Positions 1 through 6,309 of a DNA stretch of 10,674 nucleotides are shown one piece after another. The DNA comes from Chloroflexota bacterium. Its GTDB lineage: Bacteria; Chloroflexota; Dehalococcoidia; UBA3495. The notes under the pieces were generated by a model. That model had not been told where the DNA came from and ran no database searches. It worked only from the letters and a program-made list of their open reading frames with translations. The stretch spans positions 14,368 through 25,041 of the forward strand of contig JADFNR010000046.1 in the NCBI GenBank assembly GCA_022563275.1, in the 5' to 3' direction. How positions within the stretch are numbered: the first letter of the stretch is position 1; each line of letters begins with the position of its first letter. The position numbers and the translations under genes are program-made.

Positions 1-10
1 CGGGAATATT

Positions 11-30
11 AAACCTGTTTACTCAGGTTT
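11..30 (-). terminator. Possible weak terminator hairpin at the end of the respiratory operon
   Basis: A perfect 7-bp inverted repeat, AAACCTG at 11-17 and CAGGTTT at 24-30, with a 6-base loop, spans the TAA stop of the NrfD-type gene (19-21). On the minus strand the right arm ends in TTT and is followed by AATATT. The stem has only three G/C pairs and no long T run, so an intrinsic terminator here would be weak. It could instead be a 3' mRNA-stabilising hairpin. The window ends 10 bases beyond it, so what follows is unknown. Confidence 0.35.
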
Positions 31-1449
31 GGCCAATATCAGATATTCACCGCGCATGAACTTGCCCCATTTCTGGTACAGCGTGCCTTCTTTCATCTCC
101 CAAAGAGACATCAAGGGAAACAGCTTGGTGGTCGCCAGGTAGATGAAGACGGCCGCGCCAAGCCCTCCGATCACCATGAAAACGTCCCATATATCGGGAT
201 AAACCGGCGCGGGAATATGTTCCAAAAAGAAATCGTATATTTCTGCCCCCGGGGCGGCGTTGGCCGACCCGACGAAGATCCTGATGTTGAACATGAGGCC
301 GCCGAATAGCACCATGCTGCCGGCGAGGGCCGGCCCCCAGGCGGTGCGCCGCACCGGGTTCCAAAGAAGGACCGCGAACGGCAGAGCGAAACTGAACGCC
401 AGATTAAGAAGGAAGATGATGGCGTAGGTATCAACGACCAAGTATTTGATGATGTTCTGCTCGATCTCCAACCGTCCGAACCAGAAGGTGATGAAGAACG
501 CGAACAGGTGATAGACCCACAGCAGGGTTACTCCCAGCAACACCTTGCTGGCCGACCAGAAGGTCGACTTGCCGATGTAGCCTTCGTAGCCACCCCACCG
601 CCGCATGATGAATATCGTGACGAGGATGGCGCCCAGGCCCATCTGCAGGCTGGTAATAGTGTAGATGACCGGGAATATCGAGTCTTTCCATCCTGGGATC
701 AAGCTCTGAGCGTAATCGGAGCTGATCAAGAAGTGGACGAACACCATAATCATGAAGTAGAAGGCGCCAAGCAGGGCCAGCCCGGCCTTCTGCGTGTTCC
801 ACTGGCGCTTGGTGCCGTACCAATGGCCGGCCAATCTGTTATATAGCCAGCCCTTGAATCCGGTTGCGGTGGCGCGGGACTCGGCCATGTCCGGCATCAA
901 AGAGACCCAGAGGATCGCCATCGATGTTATGGTCAGGGACGCCACTCCCAAAAAGTCCCAAACGTGGGGTGCGCCGATGGGGCCCTCGAACCAGATGGTT
1001 CTCCGCAGCTCCATCTGACCTTCAACCACGCCCGCCGGGTTGTCTAGAGACGGAAGGAGGAACATCATGGGGATGAACATCAAAAGGTTCAAGATTCCGA
1101 CGACCGAAAACAACTCCGCTACCCGGGTAAGGGGCCTGCGCCAGTGGCTCTTGGTGAAACGGAACGCCACCGCCACCAGGGGCGCGCCGCTGGTGACCAT
1201 GAAGATCATGGAGAAGATGGCCATGTAATAGCCCCAAGGAGCTATCTCCCCGAACCCGTCATCAGCCGCACGGGCCACGAATCCAATTATGCCGATTATG
1301 AACAAGATCCCGGACACCGCCAGCGCGATGGCGAACGGCTGAGGCGTGGCCCGCATCTTTTCCGCGACATCCCGGCTCATCACCGTGGCGTCGGGGAAGA
1401 CCCACATGCCGGCGTGTTGACCGTGACCTTTAGGTTCGGTAGCCGCCAT
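19..1449 (-). CDS. nrfD: NrfD/PsrC-family (ActC-like) quinone-interacting membrane subunit
   Basis: This 476-residue polytopic membrane protein is the last gene of the five-gene respiratory operon. About ten hydrophobic segments can be picked out (roughly residues 37-60, 72-96, 112-134, 164-184, 221-243, 260-282, 297-320, 335-365, 372-393 and 420-442). This fits the long, ActC-like members of the family rather than shorter eight-helix NrfD proteins. NrfD/PsrC/ActC proteins bind quinone in the membrane and pass electrons to or from an attached iron-sulfur subunit. The partner is encoded 4 bases upstream (1454-2284), implying translational coupling. The ATG at 1449 is preceded directly by an in-frame TAG, so an upstream start is excluded; AAGG lies about 10 bases before it. 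Family membership is firm. Whether it works as quinol oxidase (ACIII-like) or quinone reductase cannot be told from sequence alone. Confidence 0.9.
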   Translation of the reverse strand: MAATEPKGHGQHAGMWVFPDATVMSRDVAEKMRATPQPFAIALAVSGILFIIGIIGFVARAADDGFGEIAPWGYYMAIFSMIFMVTSGAPLVAVAFRFTKSHWRRPLTRVAELFSVVGILNLLMFIPMMFLLPSLDNPAGVVEGQMELRRTIWFEGPIGAPHVWDFLGVASLTITSMAILWVSLMPDMAESRATATGFKGWLYNRLAGHWYGTKRQWNTQKAGLALLGAFYFMIMVFVHFLISSDYAQSLIPGWKDSIFPVIYTITSLQMGLGAILVTIFIMRRWGGYEGYIGKSTFWSASKVLLGVTLLWVYHLFAFFITFWFGRLEIEQNIIKYLVVDTYAIIFLLNLAFSFALPFAVLLWNPVRRTAWGPALAGSMVLFGGLMFNIRIFVGSANAAPGAEIYDFFLEHIPAPVYPDIWDVFMVIGGLGAAVFIYLATTKLFPLMSLWEMKEGTLYQKWGKFMRGEYLILAKPE

Positions 1450-1453
1450 CTAT

Positions 1454-2284
1454 CTAGGCCTTTTCCAACGGGAATGGTTCAACTTTCTTCAGGTAAATCA
1501 CGTTGGGCTTGGTGCCGATTTCTTCGAATAACCGGTAGACGCGGGTATGTGCTTCATCAACGTGCCCGCCCCGGTGTCTGGTCTCGATCTGCTCGTTGGC
1601 CTCGTCGAAGTGCTTCTTAACCGGGCCGGTCTCGTCGTACTGGTCAGCGAAGTTAAGGGCGTTGGTCGGGCAGGCTTGGACGCAGGCGGGCAGATGATTG
1701 CCCTCTTTCATCTGACGGTAATTGAGCTTCCGGTCGGCAACCGGGATCCGCTCGCCGGTCAGGGGCTCCAGGCCACGCCGTTCTATGTTCACCTCGCCGC
1801 GGCGCAGGCGCTGCACGCAGAAAGTGCACTTCTCCATGATGCCCCGGGTCCGAATGGTCACGTCAGGGTTCAATTGGTTCCTCAACCGCTTCGGCCACAC
1901 CGGTTCCCAGAAGTTGAAGAACCGGACGGTGTAGGGACAGTTGACCGAGCAATAGCGGGTCCCGATGCAGCGGTTGTAGATCTGTACGTTCATTCCCTCG
2001 TCGTTGTGGTAGGTGGCGAACACCGGGCAAACCGGCTCGCAGGGCGCGTTCTCGCAGTGCTGGCACAGGATGGGGATGAACTTGGCCTTGACGTTGGGGA
2101 ATTCCCCCTCCCAATACCGCTCGATACGGATCCATTCGTAGGCCCGCCGTTGCTGGAAATAGGCCTTGGAGTTGAGGGGTATGTTGTTCTCTGCTTGGCA
2201 GGCGACAACGCAGGCCTGGCACCCAGTGCACCGGTCCAGGTCCACTACCATCCCCCACTTATGCTCTATGCGCTTAGTTACCAT
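1454..2284 (-). CDS. Ferredoxin-like 4-cluster iron-sulfur subunit (DmsB/PsrB/ActB2-like)
   Basis: This 276-residue protein is the electron wire between the molybdopterin-type subunit (2358-4676) and the NrfD-type membrane subunit (19-1449). The cysteines form four groups: C19-x2-C22-x2-C25-x3-C29; C74-x2-C77-x4-C82-x3-C86; C106, C112, C116; and C153-x2-C156 with C201-x3-C205. In the third group the motif reads CIGTRYC, with Thr109 where DmsB/PsrB proteins have a second Cys (CIGC). Loss of that ligand is the change expected for a [3Fe-4S] cluster, as in the ActB subunit of alternative complex III. No signal peptide is visible, so export would be by riding with the Tat substrate, as is usual for this family. 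The ATG at 2284 has AGG 7 bases upstream and an in-frame TGA two codons before it. The 73-base gap to the preceding gene holds no convincing promoter. Confidence 0.92.
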   Translation of the reverse strand: MVTKRIEHKWGMVVDLDRCTGCQACVVACQAENNIPLNSKAYFQQRRAYEWIRIERYWEGEFPNVKAKFIPILCQHCENAPCEPVCPVFATYHNDEGMNVQIYNRCIGTRYCSVNCPYTVRFFNFWEPVWPKRLRNQLNPDVTIRTRGIMEKCTFCVQRLRRGEVNIERRGLEPLTGERIPVADRKLNYRQMKEGNHLPACVQACPTNALNFADQYDETGPVKKHFDEANEQIETRHRGGHVDEAHTRVYRLFEEIGTKPNVIYLKKVEPFPLEKA

Positions 2285-2357
2285 CGGTCAACCTGTCTAT
2301 ACTACTTCTTGGTTGGTCTGTGCGGTATTTTGTCGAATCGTCCCCCGGCGGGCGCCC

Positions 2358-4676
2358 TCAGGCGTTCTCCGGGGCGATGGTCTTGATGATTTTCTCGGCA
2401 GGCGTTAGTCCAATCTCCACGGCCCTTGCGTTGCCCTCCAACTTAGAGATGCTGACGCTCTCGCCGGTCTTGGAAACTCGAACCCTGGTCCCGGCCCATG
2501 CCAGAGAACCCGTGTCCTTGACCAGGGTCGTCTCCAATATGTCCATCACGTTGGAGCTTTCCCGGCCGGGCCGGTCGGTGGCGTAATCGGACCCGTGCTT
2601 GCGGCCCTGGCCAAAGGGCACGCTTATCACATCAAGAGGGGCGGCCGGGGTCGGGTAGGCAACGGCCCTGATGGAATCTTTGGAAGACTCTATGCGGAGG
2701 ATGTCCCCCTCTTTCACTCCCATACGTTTGGCGGTGACGTCGTTCAACTCCACCCAGGTCTGCCAGGTGACGGTGGACAACGGGTCCGGCGCCGCTTGCA
2801 GCCACGGGAGGTGGCCATTGTAACCGTCCAGCAGTGTGTTGTGGGCGAAGGGGGCCAGGTAGAACGAGTCGGAGCCCATGCCGATCCCGGCGAAGTCCGG
2901 GCCGGTTGCCTTACCGGCGATGGTCCGAAATAGGCCGTCGGGCGCATTAACGCCAGCGGGCCCAGTGCGGCGTTCGTCCCACCAGCCGCCGCGCCGCAGC
3001 AGATTGTTCCAGAATTCGTCGGCTGAAGAAGCTTCGATGGAACCCCGGTTCATCGCAAACAAAGCATCGGAGCCTTCCCGGAGCATGGCCTTGAAATTGG
3101 CCCACGGCAACTGGGATTCCTTGCCCAATTCCTGGGCCATGGTCAGCAGAACGTCGGGGAAGCTCAGAGGGTCAAGGTCTCCCAGCGGGTTAACCACGGG
3201 CTGCTGCATTCCCACAACCTGATATCCTGGCCCCGGTTCGGCGATATCGTCGCCCCAATCCTCCAGAGAGACCCGGTCGGGAAGGATGAGGTCGGCCATC
3301 GCACTGGTGTCGTCGATGAAAGGTGAAAAGCTGACCACGAACAGGTCATTGGCTTGGGCGATGGCGTCTCTGAGCCGCACCGAGTCAGGCAGGCCGTGCA
3401 CCGGGTCTGCTCCGTGAAGCAGCAGCAGCTTCGTCTTTCCGCTGCGGATCTGCTCTGCTACGCGGGTCCAGTCTTCCAGGCTGCCCACTTTGCTGGATGC
3501 GGGGACATCGTCCCAAGGGCTGCCGGGATTGAATCTAACCCCGCCCTTCCCGCCAACGCTGCCCACCAGGAAGTTGAGGGCGTAGATGGCCTCCAAGTTG
3601 AAAAGGCCGTTGCTCTGGGCGCCGGCGGAACCGCCGCCGATGGCGATGCTGGGCCGGTTGGAGGCGAAACTGCGGGCCAGGTTCTTCAGGAACTCCACCG
3701 GGTCGCCGCCGGTCATCTCCGGGGTTAGCCCGGCCAACGGTGCTACGGTCTCAGGCCGGAAGTTGTTCAGGGCTTGGATACCGGAGTCTCCGCCGACCAA
3801 TGTGTCCACGTCGACGCCGCGGGCTTGGAGGTTCTCCGAAACTATCACCTGGGCCAAGCTGAGCGCCAGATGGCCTTCCCAACCGGGCCGCACCGGCAGC
3901 CATTTGTCGGCGTTGGCTGCGGTCATGGAGAACCGGGAATCTATCTGGTAGAACATGCCCCGGTCCCGCCCCTCGCCCTGCCGGAACTCGCCGTACCCAC
4001 GGTTGTAGCGTGTCGGGGAGACCCAGGTAGAGAGGAAGTCCGCGCCGAAAGACAGTATGAACCGGCTGTTGTCCAAGTCGAAGTCGGGCAGGGTGTCTTG
4101 CTGGAAGACATTCTTGACCGCCGCCCGGAGTGTGTTGTTGTCGATGGCTTCAAAGCCCAGGTGTTCGCCGCCGATGGCGGAGGCGAAACGTTCCACCAGG
4201 AGTCCCAGATGTCCTCTTAGAGGCTCGGTAATCATCACCGAAGATGAGCCGTTAGCCCGGAGGGCGTTCCGGAGGGAGTCGATGCCGTCGGGCTGCCATT
4301 TGATGGGCACGAACTCGCCGGAGCCGCGGGGGCCGCTGCGCCGCATGGGCGTGGCTATGCGGTCCGGATGGTAAAGGGCCTGGAGTCCTGCTTCGCACCG
4401 GGCGTGGGTTTTGCCCTGGTTGGTCGGGTAGAGGGGATTGCCTTGAATCTTCTTGGCCCTGCCCTCCATCACCCGTACGACGATACCCTCGCAGGACGGG
4501 CAGGTCCGGCACAAGCTGGCGTACCAGTTGTCGCTTCCCCGGACCAAGTCCTCCGGCAGGCGGACGGGGCTCTGGATATCCAATTCTCCACGGCGGATGC
4601 CAAATCCCTCACAGGCAACGGCTCCCACCGCGCCGAGACCGGCCCAAGCAAGAAAATTTCGCCGGGTTAATTTCAT
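2358..4676 (-). CDS. Tat-exported molybdopterin oxidoreductase-family (ActB1-like) subunit
   Basis: This 772-residue subunit of a respiratory complex opens with a twin-arginine signal (T4-R5-R6-N7-F8-L9, then a hydrophobic stretch), with Cys22 a possible but weak lipidation site. An N-terminal cluster region follows: C56-x2-C59-x2-C62 and, further on, H91-A-R-C94. The spacing differs from the usual C-x2-C-x3-C...C. The segments around GADFLSTW and TAANADKWLPVRPG, the later ADLILPDRVSLEDWGDD, and the C-terminal LPWLQAAPDP domain resemble ActB-type proteins of alternative complex III, as I recall that family. ActB lacks a molybdenum cofactor, and I see no clear metal ligand, but cofactor content is not decidable here. 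The ATG at 4676 follows an in-frame TAG, which fixes the start. The gene lies 32 bases after the pentahaem cytochrome. Alternatives are a PsrA/PhsA-like polysulfide or thiosulfate reductase; I judge ACIII-like more likely. Confidence 0.85.
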   Translation of the reverse strand: MKLTRRNFLAWAGLGAVGAVACEGFGIRRGELDIQSPVRLPEDLVRGSDNWYASLCRTCPSCEGIVVRVMEGRAKKIQGNPLYPTNQGKTHARCEAGLQALYHPDRIATPMRRSGPRGSGEFVPIKWQPDGIDSLRNALRANGSSSVMITEPLRGHLGLLVERFASAIGGEHLGFEAIDNNTLRAAVKNVFQQDTLPDFDLDNSRFILSFGADFLSTWVSPTRYNRGYGEFRQGEGRDRGMFYQIDSRFSMTAANADKWLPVRPGWEGHLALSLAQVIVSENLQARGVDVDTLVGGDSGIQALNNFRPETVAPLAGLTPEMTGGDPVEFLKNLARSFASNRPSIAIGGGSAGAQSNGLFNLEAIYALNFLVGSVGGKGGVRFNPGSPWDDVPASSKVGSLEDWTRVAEQIRSGKTKLLLLHGADPVHGLPDSVRLRDAIAQANDLFVVSFSPFIDDTSAMADLILPDRVSLEDWGDDIAEPGPGYQVVGMQQPVVNPLGDLDPLSFPDVLLTMAQELGKESQLPWANFKAMLREGSDALFAMNRGSIEASSADEFWNNLLRRGGWWDERRTGPAGVNAPDGLFRTIAGKATGPDFAGIGMGSDSFYLAPFAHNTLLDGYNGHLPWLQAAPDPLSTVTWQTWVELNDVTAKRMGVKEGDILRIESSKDSIRAVAYPTPAAPLDVISVPFGQGRKHGSDYATDRPGRESSNVMDILETTLVKDTGSLAWAGTRVRVSKTGESVSISKLEGNARAVEIGLTPAEKIIKTIAPENA

Positions 4677-4708
4677 CTACCTATGACCCTGTTTTGCATC
4701 AAAATCCA

Positions 4709-5335
4709 TTACTTGTGGCAGATCGTGCAGTCAGTGGATACGCTGTTCTGCCGGTGACAATCGACGCAGGTCCCCATCTTCAACGACTGGCCGATCTTGG
4801 GTTGCACCACAGTCTTATTGCCAACGTCACCGTGGCATATGGTGCAGGTCTGAGCGACATCAAGCGACTGGGTTATCTCTTCGCCGTTGATGCCGTATTT
4901 AACGGGGGTGGTCTCGTCGGTAAAGTACCTGATATGTGCTTCATGGATGAAGCGGACGTGGTCCGGAAGGCGGTGGACCCGCTCCCAGTTTATGGGCGTG
5001 TCGGTCTCGAAGGCGGTCCTGACTTTATCGATCTCCGCCTGGGCGGTGACAGTGCCACCGTCGATGTCTTTATGGCAGAAGAGGCATGTTTCCACGGCGG
5101 GCACGGTGGCGGCCGCGCCCTTGGTCACGTTCCGGTGACAGAACTCACACTGGATATTGTTCTCCGCCACGTGGACCGTGTGGGGGAAGGCGATCGGTTG
5201 GGCCGGGGCGTTGCCCAGGCCGAATGGAGGGTTGGAGAACCAGGAAATGAGCAGAACGACTACGACAAAACCCATGATTACCGTTACGACCCCTCCGGCT
5301 ATCATCAGGGGCAACATTTTCCGACTTGGCATCAT
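4709..5335 (-). CDS. Membrane-anchored pentahaem cytochrome c (cytochrome c7/ActA-like)
   Basis: This 208-residue protein has one N-terminal hydrophobic helix (about residues 10-32), read as an uncleaved anchor, and a periplasmic domain with five CxxCH haem-binding motifs: C63-C66-H67, C84-C87-H88, C154-C157-H158, C180-C183-H184 and C203-C206-H207. The last motif is one residue from the C-terminus. Extra histidines (H52, H55, H121, H126, H131, H134) can supply sixth ligands, suggesting bis-His haems. Five haems, a single anchor and position before the molybdopterin-type gene match ActA of alternative complex III. The likely role is electron exchange between the iron-sulfur/molybdopterin-type subunits and soluble periplasmic carriers. 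The start is bounded by an in-frame TAG directly before ATG-ATG at 5335. The second Met is a possible alternative. No strong Shine-Dalgarno site is visible in the 75-base gap upstream. Confidence 0.93.
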   Translation of the reverse strand: MMPSRKMLPLMIAGGVVTVIMGFVVVVLLISWFSNPPFGLGNAPAQPIAFPHTVHVAENNIQCEFCHRNVTKGAAATVPAVETCLFCHKDIDGGTVTAQAEIDKVRTAFETDTPINWERVHRLPDHVRFIHEAHIRYFTDETTPVKYGINGEEITQSLDVAQTCTICHGDVGNKTVVQPKIGQSLKMGTCVDCHRQNSVSTDCTICHK

Positions 5336-5410
5336 CTAGTTAGTTGTTCCGCTCATCGTCTTTTTTTAGGTCTCTCATTATCAGTGATTTCGATCTCGAT
5401 CGAGCACCGG

Positions 5411-5773
5411 CTAGATGAACCACCGGTTGTAGATCGCCCCCACATCCAACGTTGCATTGACGCCAAGGATCAAGATCACCGTGCCGGCGGCAAACAGAAG
5501 AACGGCGAACCCGGTCAAGGGTACCCGCAGCTTCTGAGTTGATTCCGGGAGGTGGCCGGTATTCACCAACGAGGGAATTATCGCGTGGGCTATCAATAAG
5601 GTGATTCCAAAAGTTACAACGATCGGGAAATATATCCAGAACCACTGAAGGAACATGTGGATGTTATTCCACTCGACACTCGTTAGTGCTTTTGGATCAT
5701 CGAACATTGGATACCGTAGATGGCTGAAGATCGGCGTTTTTACGGCGGCTTTTACGAAGGTGCCCGCGCGCAA
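5411..5773 (-). CDS. Small two-helix membrane protein, first gene of the respiratory operon
   Basis: I do not recognise the family. The 120-residue product has a polar N-terminus (1-38), an aromatic-rich first hydrophobic helix (about 40-67), a short polar connector with a HLPES stretch (about 70-82), a second hydrophobic helix (about 84-105) and an aromatic C-terminal tail ending NRWFI. It has no cysteines or CxxCH motif. It leads the operon, 75 bases before the pentahaem cytochrome, so an accessory or anchoring subunit of the complex is a reasonable inference. It is shorter than ActD and I see no clear similarity to ActD. Start choice is uncertain. TTG at 5773 has AGAGG 5 bases upstream, but that site lies inside a hairpin. 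ATG at 5707 would give 98 residues and has no visible Shine-Dalgarno site. I favour TTG moderately. Confidence 0.7.
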   Translation of the reverse strand: MRAGTFVKAAVKTPIFSHLRYPMFDDPKALTSVEWNNIHMFLQWFWIYFPIVVTFGITLLIAHAIIPSLVNTGHLPESTQKLRVPLTGFAVLLFAAGTVILILGVNATLDVGAIYNRWFI

Positions 5774-5793
5774 AAAAGCCTCTGGTCAGAGGC
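5772..5793 (-). terminator. Perfect hairpin plus T6 tract just inside the respiratory operon transcript
   Basis: On the minus strand, GCCTCTG (5793-5787), a 2-base centre, CAGAGGC (5784-5778) and TTTTTT (5777-5772) form a textbook intrinsic-terminator shape; sterically it is a 6-bp stem with a 4-base loop. It could end transcription arriving from the TfoX-domain gene, whose stop is at 5921. However, the predicted start site of the respiratory operon promoter is about 5794, so the same hairpin would form the extreme 5' end of that mRNA. It also holds the AGAGG ribosome binding site for the TTG start at 5773. On the plus strand there is no T run, so it is one-directional. The 7-bp arms could equally be a DNA operator. 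Confidence 0.6.
5779..5783 (-). promoter_or_regulatory. AGAGG ribosome binding site inside the 5' hairpin
   Basis: AGAGG lies 5 bases before the TTG codon at 5773-5771 and is the only Shine-Dalgarno-like match near either candidate start of the two-helix membrane protein. It sits in the 3' arm of the 5778-5793 hairpin, so folding of the leader would hide it. Confidence 0.35.
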
Positions 5794-5795
5794 CA

Positions 5796-5811
5796 AGTGA
5801 AAAATATCACA
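5796..5811 (-). promoter_or_regulatory. Crp-like palindrome overlapping the -10 element
   Basis: The minus strand reads TGTGA-TATTTT-TCACT, matching 9 of 10 informative positions of the Crp consensus TGTGA-N6-TCACA. Its 6-base centre is exactly the -10 hexamer at 5806-5801, so a bound Crp/FNR-superfamily protein would be expected to repress. The match is read directly from the sequence; which regulator binds, if any, is unknown. Confidence 0.45.
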
Positions 5812-5829
5812 ACAGTATATGGGTGTCAA
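5801..5829 (-). promoter_or_regulatory. Sigma70-type promoter of the respiratory operon
   Basis: A perfect -35 TTGACA (5829-5824) is separated by exactly 17 bases from TATTTT (5806-5801). A TG dinucleotide one base upstream of the -10 (5809-5808) makes it an extended -10. Transcription should start near 5794. It points into the five-gene respiratory operon and is the best promoter match in the window. Confidence 0.75.
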
Positions 5830-5855
5830 GGGATTTCAGCTTTGGTTACGCTTGG

Positions 5856-5878
5856 ATGCCGCCTCGCCGCCGCGGCAT
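5856..5878. repeat. GC-rich inverted repeat upstream of the respiratory promoter
   Basis: ATGCCGC (5856-5862) and GCGGCAT (5872-5878) form a perfect 7-bp inverted repeat around a 9-base loop. It lies about 43 bases beyond the TfoX-domain stop codon and is centred about 73 bases upstream of the predicted respiratory transcription start. No T run follows on either strand, so it is not a standard intrinsic terminator. It could be an activator or repressor site, or a 3' RNA hairpin. Confidence 0.4.
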
Positions 5879-5920
5879 GATTCGGGACAAATCAAGCGCA
5901 TATTTTAATCGCCAAACCGG

Positions 5921-6286
5921 TCATTTCCGCTTTCGTTTTGGCGCCGGTAAAGCGAGGACAAACTCTATGCTCTCCTTCACGTATCCATGAAGCATCTCGC
6001 TGCCCTCTCCAACACCGCCAACAAACAAGGCATAACCTTTTTTGGCCGGGCCTTCTGGAAAGTATCTCAGGGGGACGGCTTTTTTATCTTTTAAGAGATT
6101 ATCTTTTGTTTCCTCAGGGAGCTTAATAGCCAGGCCAACCGGGGTTAAAGACACGCAAATCCTTCCGTCCGCATACAGCGCGGCGCCACTGAAAAAGTGT
6201 TTGCATTCAAGATCGATGTTTCCAGATAGATCAGATGTAGCATCTACCACAAATGCCGACAATCTCTCTAAATATTCCTTAGCCAT
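5921..6286 (-). CDS. TfoX N-terminal domain protein
   Basis: This 121-residue protein resembles the stand-alone TfoX/Sxy N-terminal domain. It has an N-terminal helix (MAKEYLERL), then a strand pattern with FSGAALYADGRICVSLTPVGLAIKL and a later RYFPEG-PAKKGYALF segment, ending in a basic KRKRK tail. The full TfoX regulator of competence also has a C-terminal domain, absent here, so DNA uptake control should not be assumed. The ATG at 6286 begins the recognisable domain; an open frame extends further upstream but overlaps the deacetylase gene and has no domain similarity. The gap to that gene is 23 bases and no good Shine-Dalgarno site is seen. GC is about 48% by hand count, against about 60% around it, with AT-rich codons such as AAA and TTT. 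This suggests transfer or relaxed selection. Family assignment is fairly confident; function is unknown. Confidence 0.78.
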   Translation of the reverse strand: MAKEYLERLSAFVVDATSDLSGNIDLECKHFFSGAALYADGRICVSLTPVGLAIKLPEETKDNLLKDKKAVPLRYFPEGPAKKGYALFVGGVGEGSEMLHGYVKESIEFVLALPAPKRKRK

Positions 6287-6309
6287 CTGGTCTGTCAGAC
6301 ATATCCCGG

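Noticed and set aside
1547..2386. Long plus-strand open frame of 279 codons opposite the iron-sulfur gene
   Set aside because: It is the antisense of a gene with four cysteine clusters and clear family identity, and its product shows no recognisable domain.
5340..5378. 12-codon minus-strand reading frame (MRDLKKDDERNN) just before the pentahaem cytochrome gene
   Set aside because: It has no Shine-Dalgarno site and is mostly charged residues from an A-rich stretch; nothing beyond a chance ATG supports it as a leader peptide.
5395..5404. Perfect 10-bp palindrome CTCGATCGAG near the stop of the two-helix protein gene
   Set aside because: It has no loop for an RNA hairpin, no T run, and no neighbouring promoter; probably chance.
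4694..5542. Plus-strand open frame of 282 codons opposite the pentahaem cytochrome
   Set aside because: It covers the antisense of five CxxCH motifs and the gap beyond them; composition and context point to a shadow frame.
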